From positions 248,001-312,000 of the forward strand of contig NZ_FNBD01000004.1 of NCBI RefSeq assembly GCF_900102165.1: a DNA stretch of 64,000 nucleotides, given 5' to 3'. Origin of the DNA: Cellulophaga baltica. Lineage in GTDB: Bacteria > Bacteroidota > Bacteroidia > Flavobacteriales > Flavobacteriaceae. Position 1 is the stretch's first letter. The number at the start of each line of letters is the position of its first letter. A program made the position numbers and the translations under genes. The notes under the pieces are model-generated. The model was not told where the DNA came from. It saw only the letters and a list, made by a program, of their open reading frames with translations, and ran no database searches. Below, in pieces: positions 28,327 to 37,335 of this stretch.

Positions 28327-29565
28327 ATGAAAAATAATAAAACAAAAAAATGGATTGGAGCTGCAGTTGTTATCGCGCTTGGTTTAGGAAGTTATTTCTT
28401 CTTCTTTGCTGGGACAGGTAACGCTGAAGTACAAGTACTCACAGTCCCTGCAAAAACCGGAAATGTTACTACGATGGTGACGGCTACAGGAACAATAGAG
28501 CCCGTAAAACAAGTAGATGTGGGTACGCAAGTATCAGGAGTGGTAGAAAAGATCTATGTAGATTATAACAGTATAGTTACCGAAGGGCAACTTATAGCCG
28601 AATTGGATAAAACCACCTTAAAATCTACATTAATCAAGCAACAGGCTAATTATAATAAATCGGTAAACGATAGAAATTATCAGAAGACTATTTATGACCG
28701 TCAGAAAGTATTGTACGACAATCAGGTAATTAGCAAATCTGATTATGATGAAGCCTTGTATAATTATGAGGTAGCTAAGAATACCGTTTCAGAAACCTAT
28801 TCTGATTATCAGAATGCGAAAACAAACCTTAGTTACGCTAATATCTATTCTCCTATAAACGGAGTAGTGTTGTCTAGAGATGTAGATGAAGGGCAAACGG
28901 TAGCAGCAAGTTATAGCACGCCTAACTTATTTACGATTGCCAAAGATTTAACAGAAATGCAGGTAGAAGCAGCTGTAGATGAGGCAGATATAGGACAGGT
29001 TAAAGAGGGGCAGCGTGTAAGTTTTACAGTAGATGCGTATCAAGGTGAAGAGTTTGAGGGTACCGTTACTCAAGTCCGTCTTAATCCAACAACCACTTCC
29101 AATGTGGTAACATATACCGTAGTTATAAAGGCAGACAATCCTGATCTAAAATTAAAACCAGGCTTGACGGCAACAATTTCTATTTATACGGTAGAATTGA
29201 AAGATGTTTTAACCGTAGAAGCCAAGGCCATCAATTTTAAGCCAAATCAAGAATTAATGGCAGCATATCAAGCGCAAGGCGGACAAGAAAATGCCGCTCC
29301 ACCAGCAGCTAAAGATCGTGTAATGCCAGATGAAGATTCAACCATTTTATGGGTAAATGACAACGGTAATCTTAAGCCGAAAAAAGTGAGTTTAGGCGTT
29401 AGTGATGGTGTTAATGTAGAAATAATCGAGGGGATAAGTGCTAATGATGAAGTGGTGTACCAAATGAAATCTATAGCTGCTGGGTCCCAAAGTGGCGCTA
29501 ACAGTGGCGATAGTGAAAGTCCGTTTATGCCATCAAAACCGCCAGGAGGAGGCGGACCACGTTAA
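28327..29565 (+). CDS. HlyD/MacA-type periplasmic efflux adaptor
   Basis: 412 residues. An N-terminal TM anchor (about 8-26; WIGAAVVIALGLGSYFFFF) precedes the biotinyl-lipoyl-like halves (VTTMVTATGTIEPVKQVDVGTQVSG...VEKIY, and YSPINGVVLSRDVDEG), a coiled-coil hairpin (about 90-160) and beta-barrel plus membrane-proximal domains. The C-terminus is Ser/Pro/Gly-rich. The adaptor links the MacB-type permease to the TolC channel. Starts 4 nt after the TolC gene and ends 6 nt before the ATPase gene. Confidence 0.92.
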   Translation: MKNNKTKKWIGAAVVIALGLGSYFFFFAGTGNAEVQVLTVPAKTGNVTTMVTATGTIEPVKQVDVGTQVSGVVEKIYVDYNSIVTEGQLIAELDKTTLKSTLIKQQANYNKSVNDRNYQKTIYDRQKVLYDNQVISKSDYDEALYNYEVAKNTVSETYSDYQNAKTNLSYANIYSPINGVVLSRDVDEGQTVAASYSTPNLFTIAKDLTEMQVEAAVDEADIGQVKEGQRVSFTVDAYQGEEFEGTVTQVRLNPTTTSNVVTYTVVIKADNPDLKLKPGLTATISIYTVELKDVLTVEAKAINFKPNQELMAAYQAQGGQENAAPPAAKDRVMPDEDSTILWVNDNGNLKPKKVSLGVSDGVNVEIIEGISANDEVVYQMKSIAAGSQSGANSGDSESPFMPSKPPGGGGPR

Positions 29566-29571
29566 AAATAT

Positions 29572-30318
29572 ATGATTATGAAAAAGATAGCCATACAAAT
29601 AGACGATTTAAAAAGAGAGTTTAGAATGGGGGATGAGATTGTTCATGCCCTTAGAGGGGTCTCATTTACGATAGAAGAAGGAGAATTTGTGACTATTATG
29701 GGAACAAGTGGCTCAGGAAAAAGTACCATGCTTAATACCTTAGGCTGTTTAGACCAACCAACATCGGGAAGTTATAAGATAGATGGGGTATCGGTAAAAG
29801 AGCTAGACAAGAATCAATTGGCTAAAATTAGGAATGAAAAAATAGGGTTCGTATTTCAGTCGTATAATCTATTGCCTAGAACAACGGCCTTAGAGAATGT
29901 AGAATTACCCTTGTTATACAATTCATCGGTATCAACAGAAGAACGCAGAGAAAGAGCGCTAGAGGCCTTAGATAAGGTGGGTTTATCAGAACGTTTACAT
30001 CATACGCCTTCGCAACTATCAGGAGGGCAACAGCAACGTGTTGCAATAGCCAGATCATTAGTGAATAATCCTATTGTGTTATTAGCAGATGAGGCTACGG
30101 GGAATTTAGATACCCGCACTTCCTATGAGATTATTGCACTTTTTCAAGAACTGAATCGCCAAGGGAAAACCATCATTTTTGTAACTCACGAGCCAGATAT
30201 CGCCTCTTTTAGTACGCGTACCATTGTATTAAAAGATGGGCAGATTATAAAAGACGAAAAGAATACCAACATTAAGGATGCTAAAGAAGAATTAGCAGCG
30301 ATCCCAAATGAAGACTGA
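29572..30318 (+). CDS. MacB-type ABC transporter ATP-binding protein
   Basis: 248 residues. Walker A GTSGSGKST, Q-loop region (FQSYNLLPRTTALENVELPL), signature LSGGQQQR, Walker B IVLLADEATGNLD and the H-switch FVTHEPD are all present. It is close to the LolD/MacB ATPase group. Together with the permease at 30308 it drives the tripartite pump. The ATG at 29572 is followed two codons later by another (MIMKK), so the exact start is one of two. It overlaps the permease gene by 11 nt. Confidence 0.93.
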   Translation: MIMKKIAIQIDDLKREFRMGDEIVHALRGVSFTIEEGEFVTIMGTSGSGKSTMLNTLGCLDQPTSGSYKIDGVSVKELDKNQLAKIRNEKIGFVFQSYNLLPRTTALENVELPLLYNSSVSTEERRERALEALDKVGLSERLHHTPSQLSGGQQQRVAIARSLVNNPIVLLADEATGNLDTRTSYEIIALFQELNRQGKTIIFVTHEPDIASFSTRTIVLKDGQIIKDEKNTNIKDAKEELAAIPNED

Positions 30319-31540
30319 TATGAGAATTCTAAATTTATTAAAAATATCATTCAAAGCGATTATCTTAAATAAGGTAAGGGCTTTGCTGACCATGTTAGGG
30401 GTTATCATTGGTGTGGCTTCCGTGATTGCCATGCTGGCCATTGGTGAAGGCTCTAAACAGAGTATTAAAACGCAAATATCTAATATGGGATCTAATATGA
30501 TTACCATAAGACCTTATGCCGAACGGAAAGCAGGAGTACGTTTAGACCGCAGTGAAATGCAATCGCTTACGCTTGATGATTATGAGAAAATAGCATCAGA
30601 AGCCAGTTTACTAACCTATGTTTCTCCGCAGGTAGATGGTAACGGACAAGTGATCAACGGTGCCGAAAACTGGCCTTCTAGTATTTATGGGGTGAATACG
30701 GACTATTTGGCCATCAAAGTGTGGGAAATAGAAAATGGAAGTATGTTTACCGATGCTGAGGTTGCTTCGGCAGCAAAGGTTGCTGTTATTGGGCAAACGG
30801 TCGTAGAGAATGTATTTACGAATGGAGAAGATCCGGTAGGGAAGATGATTCGGTTTAACAATATCCCCTTTATGGTGATTGGCGTATTGGCTGAAAAGGG
30901 AGAAAATACTTTTGGTCAAGATCAAGACGATGTGGTTCTTGCTCCGTATACTACGGTACAAAAACGTATTTTAGCGATAGACTATTTACAATCTATAATT
31001 GCTTCTGCCGTGAGTGAAGATCAATCTGCAGATGCGGTAACTGAGGTCACTAAAATTATGGATGAAGCACATGGTTTGCAAAGTGGAGCCACTGCAGATT
31101 ATGAAGTACGTTCTATGGAAGAATTAATTTCTACCTTTAGTGCTACCAGTGAGATGTTAACGGTGTTGTTAGTAGCTATTGCAAGTATCTCCTTATTAAT
31201 TGGAGGTATTGGGATCATGAACATTATGTATGTTTCTGTAAAAGAACGCACCAGAGAGATAGGCTTACGATTGGCAGTAGGTGCAAAAGGAGCCGATATC
31301 TTGATGCAATTTCTAATCGAAGCGATATTAATTAGTATTACAGGTGGAATTATTGGGGTAGTTTTAGGACTAAGCACTACTTTTATCATAGAAACAGTAT
31401 TGCATTGGCCTACAAGTGTTACGGCATCGTCTATAATAATCTCTTTTGCGGTATGTGCCGTAACAGGTATATTCTTTGGATGGTACCCCGCACGTAAAGC
31501 AGCAGCCTTAGATCCTATAGCAGCAATGAGATATGAATAA
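30308..31540 (+). CDS. MacB-type ABC transporter permease (FtsX fold)
   Basis: 410 residues. N-terminal amphipathic and first TM region (NKVRALLTMLGVIIGVASVIAMLAIGEG) matches the MacB_PCD fold with its periplasmic loop up to about 265. Three more TM helices follow (VLLVAIASISLLIGGIGIMNIM, IEAILISITGGIIGVVLG, IIISFAVCAVTGIFFGWYPARKAA) with the conserved FtsX tail ARKAAALDPIAAMRYE. Works with the ATPase, adaptor and TolC protein, moving peptides, lipoproteins or toxic compounds out of the periplasm. Overlaps the kinase gene by 8 nt. Confidence 0.93.
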   Translation: MKTDMRILNLLKISFKAIILNKVRALLTMLGVIIGVASVIAMLAIGEGSKQSIKTQISNMGSNMITIRPYAERKAGVRLDRSEMQSLTLDDYEKIASEASLLTYVSPQVDGNGQVINGAENWPSSIYGVNTDYLAIKVWEIENGSMFTDAEVASAAKVAVIGQTVVENVFTNGEDPVGKMIRFNNIPFMVIGVLAEKGENTFGQDQDDVVLAPYTTVQKRILAIDYLQSIIASAVSEDQSADAVTEVTKIMDEAHGLQSGATADYEVRSMEELISTFSATSEMLTVLLVAIASISLLIGGIGIMNIMYVSVKERTREIGLRLAVGAKGADILMQFLIEAILISITGGIIGVVLGLSTTFIIETVLHWPTSVTASSIIISFAVCAVTGIFFGWYPARKAAALDPIAAMRYE

Positions 31541-32597
31541 TAGATTTTTTAATATGCCCATAAATAATAAAGTACTACTACCTGTATTGCATGTTCTAGC
31601 ATGGTTTATCTTGTTTAGTTTGCCTTATTTTTTACTTACGCTAGATGCTACACAAGATCAAGTGTTATTAAAAACTTTTATACGCTCTTGGGTGCACTTG
31701 TTTTTCTATGGAATTATATTTTATATCAATTACCTGTATCTTATTGATAAGCTTTTGTTCTCCAATAAATTGCTGCAATTTATTGGCATTAACGTGATTA
31801 TTATCGGGGTTTCTATTATGTTGAGAGAACACTTAAAAGCTTCTTATTTTAACCAATGGCTAGACCTTAGTAGTGAGGAGACTAGAAAAATGCCACGTAA
31901 AGAAATGTCTATCTATTTTAATATTATAGCAACCATTGTTCCTATTGCCTTCGCTGTAGCTTTAAAAACTACCGAGCGCTGGGTTAAGATAGAAAAAGCA
32001 ACTAAAGAGGCGGCAACCTTAAAATTACAAACAGAGATTCAGCATTTGCGCTACCAATTACAGCCGCATTTTTTCTTTAATTCTTTAAATAATATCTATT
32101 CTTTGGTAGACGTTGCACCAGAGCAAGCTAAATCTACCTTACATAGTTTAAGTAAGTTGATGCGTTACTTGTTGTATGAAACAAATACGAGTGTAATTGC
32201 TTTGAGTAAGGAAATAGATTTTTTGAAGAAGTATATAGATTTGATGGAGTTACGTACCTCAGATAAAACAAAGATTAGTTATAGTTTTCCGTTAGAAGAA
32301 ACACAAATACAAATAGCGCCTTTGTTATTTATATCGCTTATTGAAAATGCCTTTAAACACGGAGTTTCGGCAACCCAAGAGAGTGAGATTAAAATAGCCT
32401 TGACTACTGAAGATAATTTGGTTATTTTTAAAATTGAGAATACAAATTTTCCTAAAACGACGACGGATAAAAGTGGTTCGGGGATAGGCTTACAGAACCT
32501 AAAGAAAGGTTTGGCACTTTTGTATGCCGATAAATATACTTTTGAGACGCAATTAAAAGATGGTATTTATAGTGTAGATTTAAGAATAGAAACCTAA
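31533..32597 (+). CDS. LytS-like sensor histidine kinase
   Basis: 354 residues with four hydrophobic segments in the first 145 residues. The HisKA_7-like motif LQPHFFFNSLNNIY places the phosphoacceptor at about His179. The C-terminus has a minimal ATPase domain with ENAFKHG and GSGIGLQNLKKGL. It has no long sensor domain, so the TM region probably senses the signal. It overlaps the permease gene by 8 nt and precedes the response-regulator gene by 3 nt, so it very likely reports on the pump's substrate. Confidence 0.9.
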   Translation: MNNRFFNMPINNKVLLPVLHVLAWFILFSLPYFLLTLDATQDQVLLKTFIRSWVHLFFYGIIFYINYLYLIDKLLFSNKLLQFIGINVIIIGVSIMLREHLKASYFNQWLDLSSEETRKMPRKEMSIYFNIIATIVPIAFAVALKTTERWVKIEKATKEAATLKLQTEIQHLRYQLQPHFFFNSLNNIYSLVDVAPEQAKSTLHSLSKLMRYLLYETNTSVIALSKEIDFLKKYIDLMELRTSDKTKISYSFPLEETQIQIAPLLFISLIENAFKHGVSATQESEIKIALTTEDNLVIFKIENTNFPKTTTDKSGSGIGLQNLKKGLALLYADKYTFETQLKDGIYSVDLRIET

Positions 32598-32600
32598 GAG

Positions 32601-33350
32601 ATGAGTGTAATTACCTGTATTATAGTAGATGATGAACCTATGGCACTAAATTTAGTGGAGTCCTATGTTTCAAAAACACCATTTCTGCAACTTAAAAAAA
32701 AATGCAGCAGTGCATTGGAAGCTTTAGATTACCTAAATGAAGTGCCGGTAGATTTAATTTTCTTAGACATTCAAATGCCAGATTTAACGGGCTTAGAGTT
32801 TTCTAAAATGCTTCCTAAAAATACGCGGTTTATTCTTACTACGGCTTTTGATCAATATGCTTTAGAAGGGTTTAAGGTAGAAGCTTTAGATTATTTATTA
32901 AAACCTTTTGATTATGCAGAGTTCTTAACTGCAGCAAATAAAGCGAAGGTCTGGTTTGATCTATCAAAAAAGCAAACGGTACCGGTTCCAGTGGTGCCAG
33001 AATTAAAAGAACAGCCAGAAAAAGAATTTCTTTTTGTAAAATCTGAGTACAAACAATTGCGGATTAAATTAGCCGATGTATTGTATTTTGAGGGTTTAAA
33101 AGATTACATCAAAATTTGGATCAAAGACAATCCAAAAGCAATTTTAACATTGATGAGCTTAAAGTCGCTCGAAGAGGAACTTCCCGAACAGAGTTTTATG
33201 CGGGTACATCGCTCGTTTATTGTTTCATTAAAGAATATTGAAGTTATAGAGCGGAGTCAGATCCTCATAAACAACCAACGTATTACGGTATCTGAGCAAT
33301 ATAAAAGTAAATTTTTAGACTATATAAATTCCAATTCTCTAAACTTGTAA
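32601..33350 (+). CDS. LytTR-family response regulator
   Basis: 249 residues. A receiver domain (about 1-120) with DDEP, the phosphoacceptor Asp56 (VDLIFLDIQMP) and LLKPFDY is followed by a LytTR DNA-binding domain (about 140-245; LFVKSEYKQLRIKLADVLYFEGLKDYIKIW...FMRVHRSFIVSLKNI). It pairs with the kinase 3 nt upstream and probably controls its own pump operon. Such regulators bind direct repeats upstream of their targets; none could be assigned by eye upstream of 26997. Confidence 0.92.
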   Translation: MSVITCIIVDDEPMALNLVESYVSKTPFLQLKKKCSSALEALDYLNEVPVDLIFLDIQMPDLTGLEFSKMLPKNTRFILTTAFDQYALEGFKVEALDYLLKPFDYAEFLTAANKAKVWFDLSKKQTVPVPVVPELKEQPEKEFLFVKSEYKQLRIKLADVLYFEGLKDYIKIWIKDNPKAILTLMSLKSLEEELPEQSFMRVHRSFIVSLKNIEVIERSQILINNQRITVSEQYKSKFLDYINSNSLNL

Positions 33351-33481
33351 TTCCCTTTTTTGCTTATTCTTTCTAAATGCATTGTAAAGTGCACTAGAAC
33401 CCTAGTGGCTAATTTTAGGATTAGTACTACTGTTTTTAAGATTGATATTAAAGGGGATTGTGAGCACTAAATTTAAAATAT

Positions 33482-34228
33482 ATGAAGCTATTTCGTAAAT
33501 TAAGAAGAAACCTAATTGCCTTGGGTAAGGTAAAATCTTATATCATTTATGCTTTAGGTGAAATTGTATTGATTGTCATTGGGATCTTGATTGCTTGGAA
33601 AATAGGCGATTTAAATGAAATCCGAAAAAATAACATTGTTGAGCAGAAAGTGTATGAAAGTTTAAATGAGGAGCTGAATACCAATTTGAGAATATTAAAT
33701 GGATTGGTAGCAGAATATCCGCGCGCTATAGTTCGGTTAGAAAACACTTTGAATTATGTTGGGTATACAGAAGATAAAATTACTCAAGGTACCAAAGACA
33801 CTATCATCAATGTATTAGATAAAGAAGTAAGTTTATTAGATGGCTCTATAAATTCCATTATCAATACTACAAAGTTTGAGTTTATAGAGAGTGCAGATTT
33901 GAAAGATTTAATCATCATGTATCCAAATAAGATTCAGAATTTTAAAGAACAAGATGCTAAGATTAAGCTTATTGTAGCAAACCGACTCAAACCAGTATTA
34001 GAAAAGTACATTTCGTTGGTTGATATGTTGCCTCATACGGATCCAAAATACGATAGTATCCGAAAGTATGGAGCCAAATCTGATTATATTGGCTTGTTGT
34101 CAGATAAAGAATACCAGAATAGTATTATAGATCGCATGTTACAAACACAAATTCAGTTTGACCATGTAAAGAGTCTCCGCAGTAAAACTAAAATCCTTAT
34201 CAATACTTTAGCGGAGGAGCTCGACTAA
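33482..34228 (+). CDS. DUF6090-family membrane protein
   Basis: 248 residues. The family hallmark is the N-terminus: basic RKLRRNLIALGKVKSY then a single TM helix (YALGEIVLIVIGILIAWKIGDLNE), then an extended extracytoplasmic helical domain (about 55-248) with heptad-like repeats. DUF6090 proteins are frequent in Flavobacteriaceae and have no known role. It lies 131 nt downstream of the efflux/LytS/LytTR operon and could be part of its regulon. Confidence 0.72.
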   Translation: MKLFRKLRRNLIALGKVKSYIIYALGEIVLIVIGILIAWKIGDLNEIRKNNIVEQKVYESLNEELNTNLRILNGLVAEYPRAIVRLENTLNYVGYTEDKITQGTKDTIINVLDKEVSLLDGSINSIINTTKFEFIESADLKDLIIMYPNKIQNFKEQDAKIKLIVANRLKPVLEKYISLVDMLPHTDPKYDSIRKYGAKSDYIGLLSDKEYQNSIIDRMLQTQIQFDHVKSLRSKTKILINTLAEELD

Positions 34229-34359
34229 TTTGAAAGCTAGTGTTGAGGTTTTCCTACTAGTAGGAAGTATCTAGTCCAAAGTAAAGAGTACAAAGTATTA
34301 AGTATGAAGTAAAAAGAGTAGGAGCAGCTATGTGTACTAATTATAAAACAAAGCGACGC

Positions 34360-34475
34360 TGTCACTTCGAGTGAATAATAAAGTAGCGTTAGCGGATGCA
34401 TCATTAGTATCGAGAAGTTGTCGTGTTTCAAAAGTTCTCGATACAATTTTCTACCGAAAATCACTCGAACTGACA
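34360..34475. mobile_element. palindromic MITE-like element, copy 1
   Basis: Ends TGTCACTTCGAGTGA and TCACTCGAACTGACA are inverted with one mismatch. Inner inverted arms are TATCGAGAAG and GTTCTCGATA. Non-coding, about 116 bp, and able to fold into one long hairpin. Elements of this look occur between genes in many Flavobacteriaceae genomes as far as I know; no transposase is nearby. Confidence 0.75.
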
Positions 34476-34573
34476 TTTGTTTTTATAGTATTAAGTAGAT
34501 AGTATTTAGTACGAAGTATTGAGTATTAAGGGTAGGAGCAGCTATGTGTACTAATTATAAAACAAAACTACGC

Positions 34574-34690
34574 TGTCACTTCGAGTGAATGATGCCATAG
34601 CGGTAGCGGATGCATCATTAGTATCGAGAAGTTTTAGAGTAGTAAAAAGTTCTCGATACAATTTTCTACCGAAAATCACTCGAACTGACA
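34574..34690. mobile_element. palindromic MITE-like element, copy 2
   Basis: Same ends and inner arms as copy 1, 117 bp. The centre reads GTTTTAGAGTAGTAAAAAGT, different from copy 1, which has a TTGTCGTGTTTC centre. Confidence 0.75.
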
Positions 34691-34788
34691 TTTGTTTTTA
34701 TAGTATTAAGTAGATAGTATTTAGTACGAAGTATTGAGTATTAAGGGTAGGAGCAGCTATGTGTACTAATTATAAAACAAAACTACGC

Positions 34789-34905
34789 TGTCACTTCGAG
34801 TGAATGATGCCATAGCGCTAGCGGATGCATCATTAGTATCGAGAAGTTTTAGAGTAGTAAAAGGTTCTCGATACAATTTTCTACCGAAAATCACGCGAAC
34901 TGACA
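34789..34905. mobile_element. palindromic MITE-like element, copy 3
   Basis: Nearly identical to copy 2 with a few changes (for example TCACGCGAACTGACA at the right end). It ends about 8 nt before the stop of the metal permease gene on the other strand, so the element may act as a terminator for that operon. Confidence 0.75.
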
Positions 34906-34912
34906 TTACACG

Positions 34913-36073
34913 TTACCCCCTAAATAGAAAGAAATCATCCTTCATATACTCAATTTTAGCATCTTCATTTGTAATAATATAATCAATAGCAAGAGAGGTA
35001 AATTCTTCTCCTTTTTCTGTTAAGGAAACCACCCCATTATCAATAACAATCATGTTATTTTTTTGGGCAAGTTCTACAACCGTTTTACTGCGGACTTTCT
35101 GCCAATTGATATGCTCATTTAAATGGTTCACATGACGTTCTTCTTCCTCTTGGTGATTTTTTAAATGCAATAAAAAGGTAAGTAAGGAAACCTCTGTTCG
35201 TTGTTGCCGCTCCCGATAGATTACGGCAATAACCCCTTTGCTAGGCGCAAATAAGTAGACTAAAAAGAAGATAACCCCTAACATCGTAGTTATAGAACCC
35301 GCAATAGAAGCATCTAAGAAATGCGCTAGCCAATAGCCAGAAATAGCGCCTGTAACCCCAAAAACTATAGCTAAAAGAAGCATTCGCTTTAAATCTGTTG
35401 TTAATAAATAGGCAGTTGCCGCTGGTGCAATCATTAATGCAACTACCAAAATAGCCCCGACGGCATCAAAAGCACCCACGGTAGTCACCGAAGAAACTGT
35501 CATTAATCCGTAATGAATTACGGTAGGCGAGAATCCTAATGAAGCCGCTAGACCAGCATCAAAAGTGCTTATTTTTAGTTCTTTAAAAAAGGCAATCAGA
35601 AGGATAATTGTAAGTACTAGAATACTCCCGATGATCACTAGTGATTTTGGACCAATATCTGTTCCACCAATAATCATACGATCAAAAGGCGCGAAGGCTA
35701 ATTCTCCTAGGAGAACGGCATCTACATCTAAATGCACATCGTTTGCATTTTTAGCAATTAGAATAACACCAATGCTAAATAAAATAGGGAATACCAATCC
35801 TATAGCGGTATCTTCTTTTACTAAGCCTGTTTTTTGAATGTACTCTACTAATACTACGGTAAGAATCCCTGTTAGTGCTGCAAGAATAATGAGTACGGGC
35901 GAATTTAAATCTTGGGTGATAAAGAATCCGATAACAATACCTGGGAGTATAGAGTGACTGATGGCATCACTAATCATGGCCATTTTACGCAACACCAGAA
36001 AGGTTCCTGGAATAGCACAAGCGATGGCTACGATACTAGCAATAAGCTGAATTTCTATTTGTGAGCTACTCAT
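34913..36073 (-). CDS. manganese/iron ABC transporter permease with C-terminal winged-helix-like tail
   Basis: 386 residues. Residues about 1-275 form an ABC-3 (ZnuB/MntB-type) permease with eight or more helices (GTFLVLRKMAMISDAISHSILPGIVIGF is the typical opening). The last 105 residues are soluble. They read as a short helical and winged-helix-like module (VRSKTVVELAQKNNMIVIDNGVVSLTEKGEEF) resembling the tail of the sister permease at 36066. Overlaps that gene by 8 nt. It is the last gene of the operon led by mntR (reading leftwards) and ends against the tandem repeat. Confidence 0.88.
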   Translation of the reverse strand: MSSSQIEIQLIASIVAIACAIPGTFLVLRKMAMISDAISHSILPGIVIGFFITQDLNSPVLIILAALTGILTVVLVEYIQKTGLVKEDTAIGLVFPILFSIGVILIAKNANDVHLDVDAVLLGELAFAPFDRMIIGGTDIGPKSLVIIGSILVLTIILLIAFFKELKISTFDAGLAASLGFSPTVIHYGLMTVSSVTTVGAFDAVGAILVVALMIAPAATAYLLTTDLKRMLLLAIVFGVTGAISGYWLAHFLDASIAGSITTMLGVIFFLVYLFAPSKGVIAVIYRERQQRTEVSLLTFLLHLKNHQEEEERHVNHLNEHINWQKVRSKTVVELAQKNNMIVIDNGVVSLTEKGEEFTSLAIDYIITNEDAKIEYMKDDFFLFRG

Positions 36074-37193
36074 CTTTAGCGTTTTGTTGGTTGTACAAAT
36101 TGGAAGCTACTTTAAAACCTTCTTCGGTTAAACTCCACATATTCCCTTGAATAGTAACGTAATGTTTATGCTCTAATTCTTTTAGTGTTTTGGTGGTATA
36201 CCCTTGAAAATTATTCAATATTTTAATTGTATGCGGATGCGAAATATTATCATGTGTTTCTGCTATATGATACATGAATGCTAAGGTTTTGTGTAACTCT
36301 AAATCACGTCTGTTTTTAATAATCCGTAGCTGTTTAAAAAGTAAGCCGCGACTTGGAGAAAAGATAAAAGAAAATAGTACAAAAACACCGGCTACAATAA
36401 CAATTACAGGTCCTGTAGATAGGTTGGTCTGGCTAGCACTAATTGCCGTGCCAAATACCCCAGCAAAGGCACCAAAAATAGCTGCAAGAACTACCATAAA
36501 GCTTAAACTATTAGTCCACTGTCGTGCCGCAGCAGCGGGAGCAAGGAGCATAGCGCTCATTAGCACAACACCTACTGTTTGTAGCCCTAAAACAATAGCG
36601 AGCACAATAAATGAGGTAATTAGAATATCTATGAATTTTGTATTGAAACCGAGTGTTTTGGTATAGTCGGCATCAAATAGAAGAATTTTAAATTCTTTCC
36701 AAAATAGTAGTAAAATGATTAGGCAAATACCGGTTACGATAGCCATAAGCCACACATCGCTTTCTACGAGTGTTGCTGCTTGCCCAAAAAGGTATTTATC
36801 TAAACCCGCTTGGTTGGCATTGGGCTGCTTTTGAATAAAAGTAAGGAGCAACATACCAAATCCGAAAAAGAGGGATAATATTAACCCTAATGCGGTGTCT
36901 GATTTTAAATGCGTTTTAGTGGTAATTCCACGAATCCAAAACGTGCCTAAGAGTCCGCTGATCAGTGCTCCAATTTGCAGTACGCTACTGTCTTTTGTTC
37001 CTGTGATTAGAAATGCAATAGCAATACCTGGTAACGCAGCGTGTGAGATGGCATCTCCTAATAAACTTTGCTTTCTAAGAACGGCAAAGCTACCGAGCAT
37101 ACCACAAACAGCTCCTAAAATGGCAGTCCCTAACGTAATGGTTCTCAGGGTATAATCTGAAAAGACTAGTTGTATGTATTCTAAAGGATCTAT
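36066..37193 (-). CDS. manganese/iron ABC transporter permease, start uncertain
   Basis: The first ATG (37100) starts inside the protein, at MLGSFAVLRKQSLLGDAISHAALPG. The frame stays open upstream and encodes the family's expected first helix (DPLEYIQLVFSDYTLRTI... TAILGAVCG), starting with an ATA codon at 37191-37193 where an ATG would be expected. So the real protein is about 375 residues with a non-standard start, or a mutation has removed it. The remainder is a typical ABC-3 permease with a winged-helix-like C-terminal tail (KTLKELEHKHYVTIQGNMWSLTEEGFKVA). The ATPase gene lies about 140 nt upstream. Confidence 0.85.
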   Translation of the reverse strand: MDPLEYIQLVFSDYTLRTITLGTAILGAVCGMLGSFAVLRKQSLLGDAISHAALPGIAIAFLITGTKDSSVLQIGALISGLLGTFWIRGITTKTHLKSDTALGLILSLFFGFGMLLLTFIQKQPNANQAGLDKYLFGQAATLVESDVWLMAIVTGICLIILLLFWKEFKILLFDADYTKTLGFNTKFIDILITSFIVLAIVLGLQTVGVVLMSAMLLAPAAAARQWTNSLSFMVVLAAIFGAFAGVFGTAISASQTNLSTGPVIVIVAGVFVLFSFIFSPSRGLLFKQLRIIKNRRDLELHKTLAFMYHIAETHDNISHPHTIKILNNFQGYTTKTLKELEHKHYVTIQGNMWSLTEEGFKVASNLYNQQNAKDE

Positions 37194-37335
37194 GATTGTT
37201 TGTTTTAATGGTTTGTCTGTAATGTTTCGTTAGTATTGTTTGGTACTCAAGGTTCAATATGTGTTCTTAAATGTTTTTGTAAGCCGGTAATCGTCTTAGA
37301 CAGTTCTACTAATGTTTCTCTTCAACCTCTAATCG

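Larger units (their letters stand above)
34321..34912. repeat. tandem array, three units of about 215 bp
   Basis: Units begin with GGAGCAGCTATGTGTACTAA at 34321, 34535 and 34750, a period of 214-215 bp; the third unit is cut near 34912 by the next gene's stop. Each unit contains one palindromic element (see separate entries) and an AT-rich linker with runs of TAGTATTTAGTACGAAG type. Units 2 and 3 are almost identical, and unit 1 has more changes, which suggests recent tandem amplification. Confidence 0.9.

Noticed and set aside
33385-33410. CACTAG-AACC-CTAGTG hairpin as the terminator of the efflux operon
   Set aside because: Only a 6-bp AT-containing stem and no T tract directly after it.
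34321-34912. Regularly spaced repeats that could suggest CRISPR
   Set aside because: The period is 215 bp, the spacer is itself repeated, the repeat is a long palindrome, and no cas gene is present.
34800-34982. A 60-codon plus-strand ORF across the third repeat and the permease 3' end
   Set aside because: It lies in repeat DNA and antisense to a clear permease gene, with no protein-like features.
36274-36666. A 130-codon plus-strand ORF
   Set aside because: Antisense shadow of the ABC permease gene; the permease frame has all family motifs.
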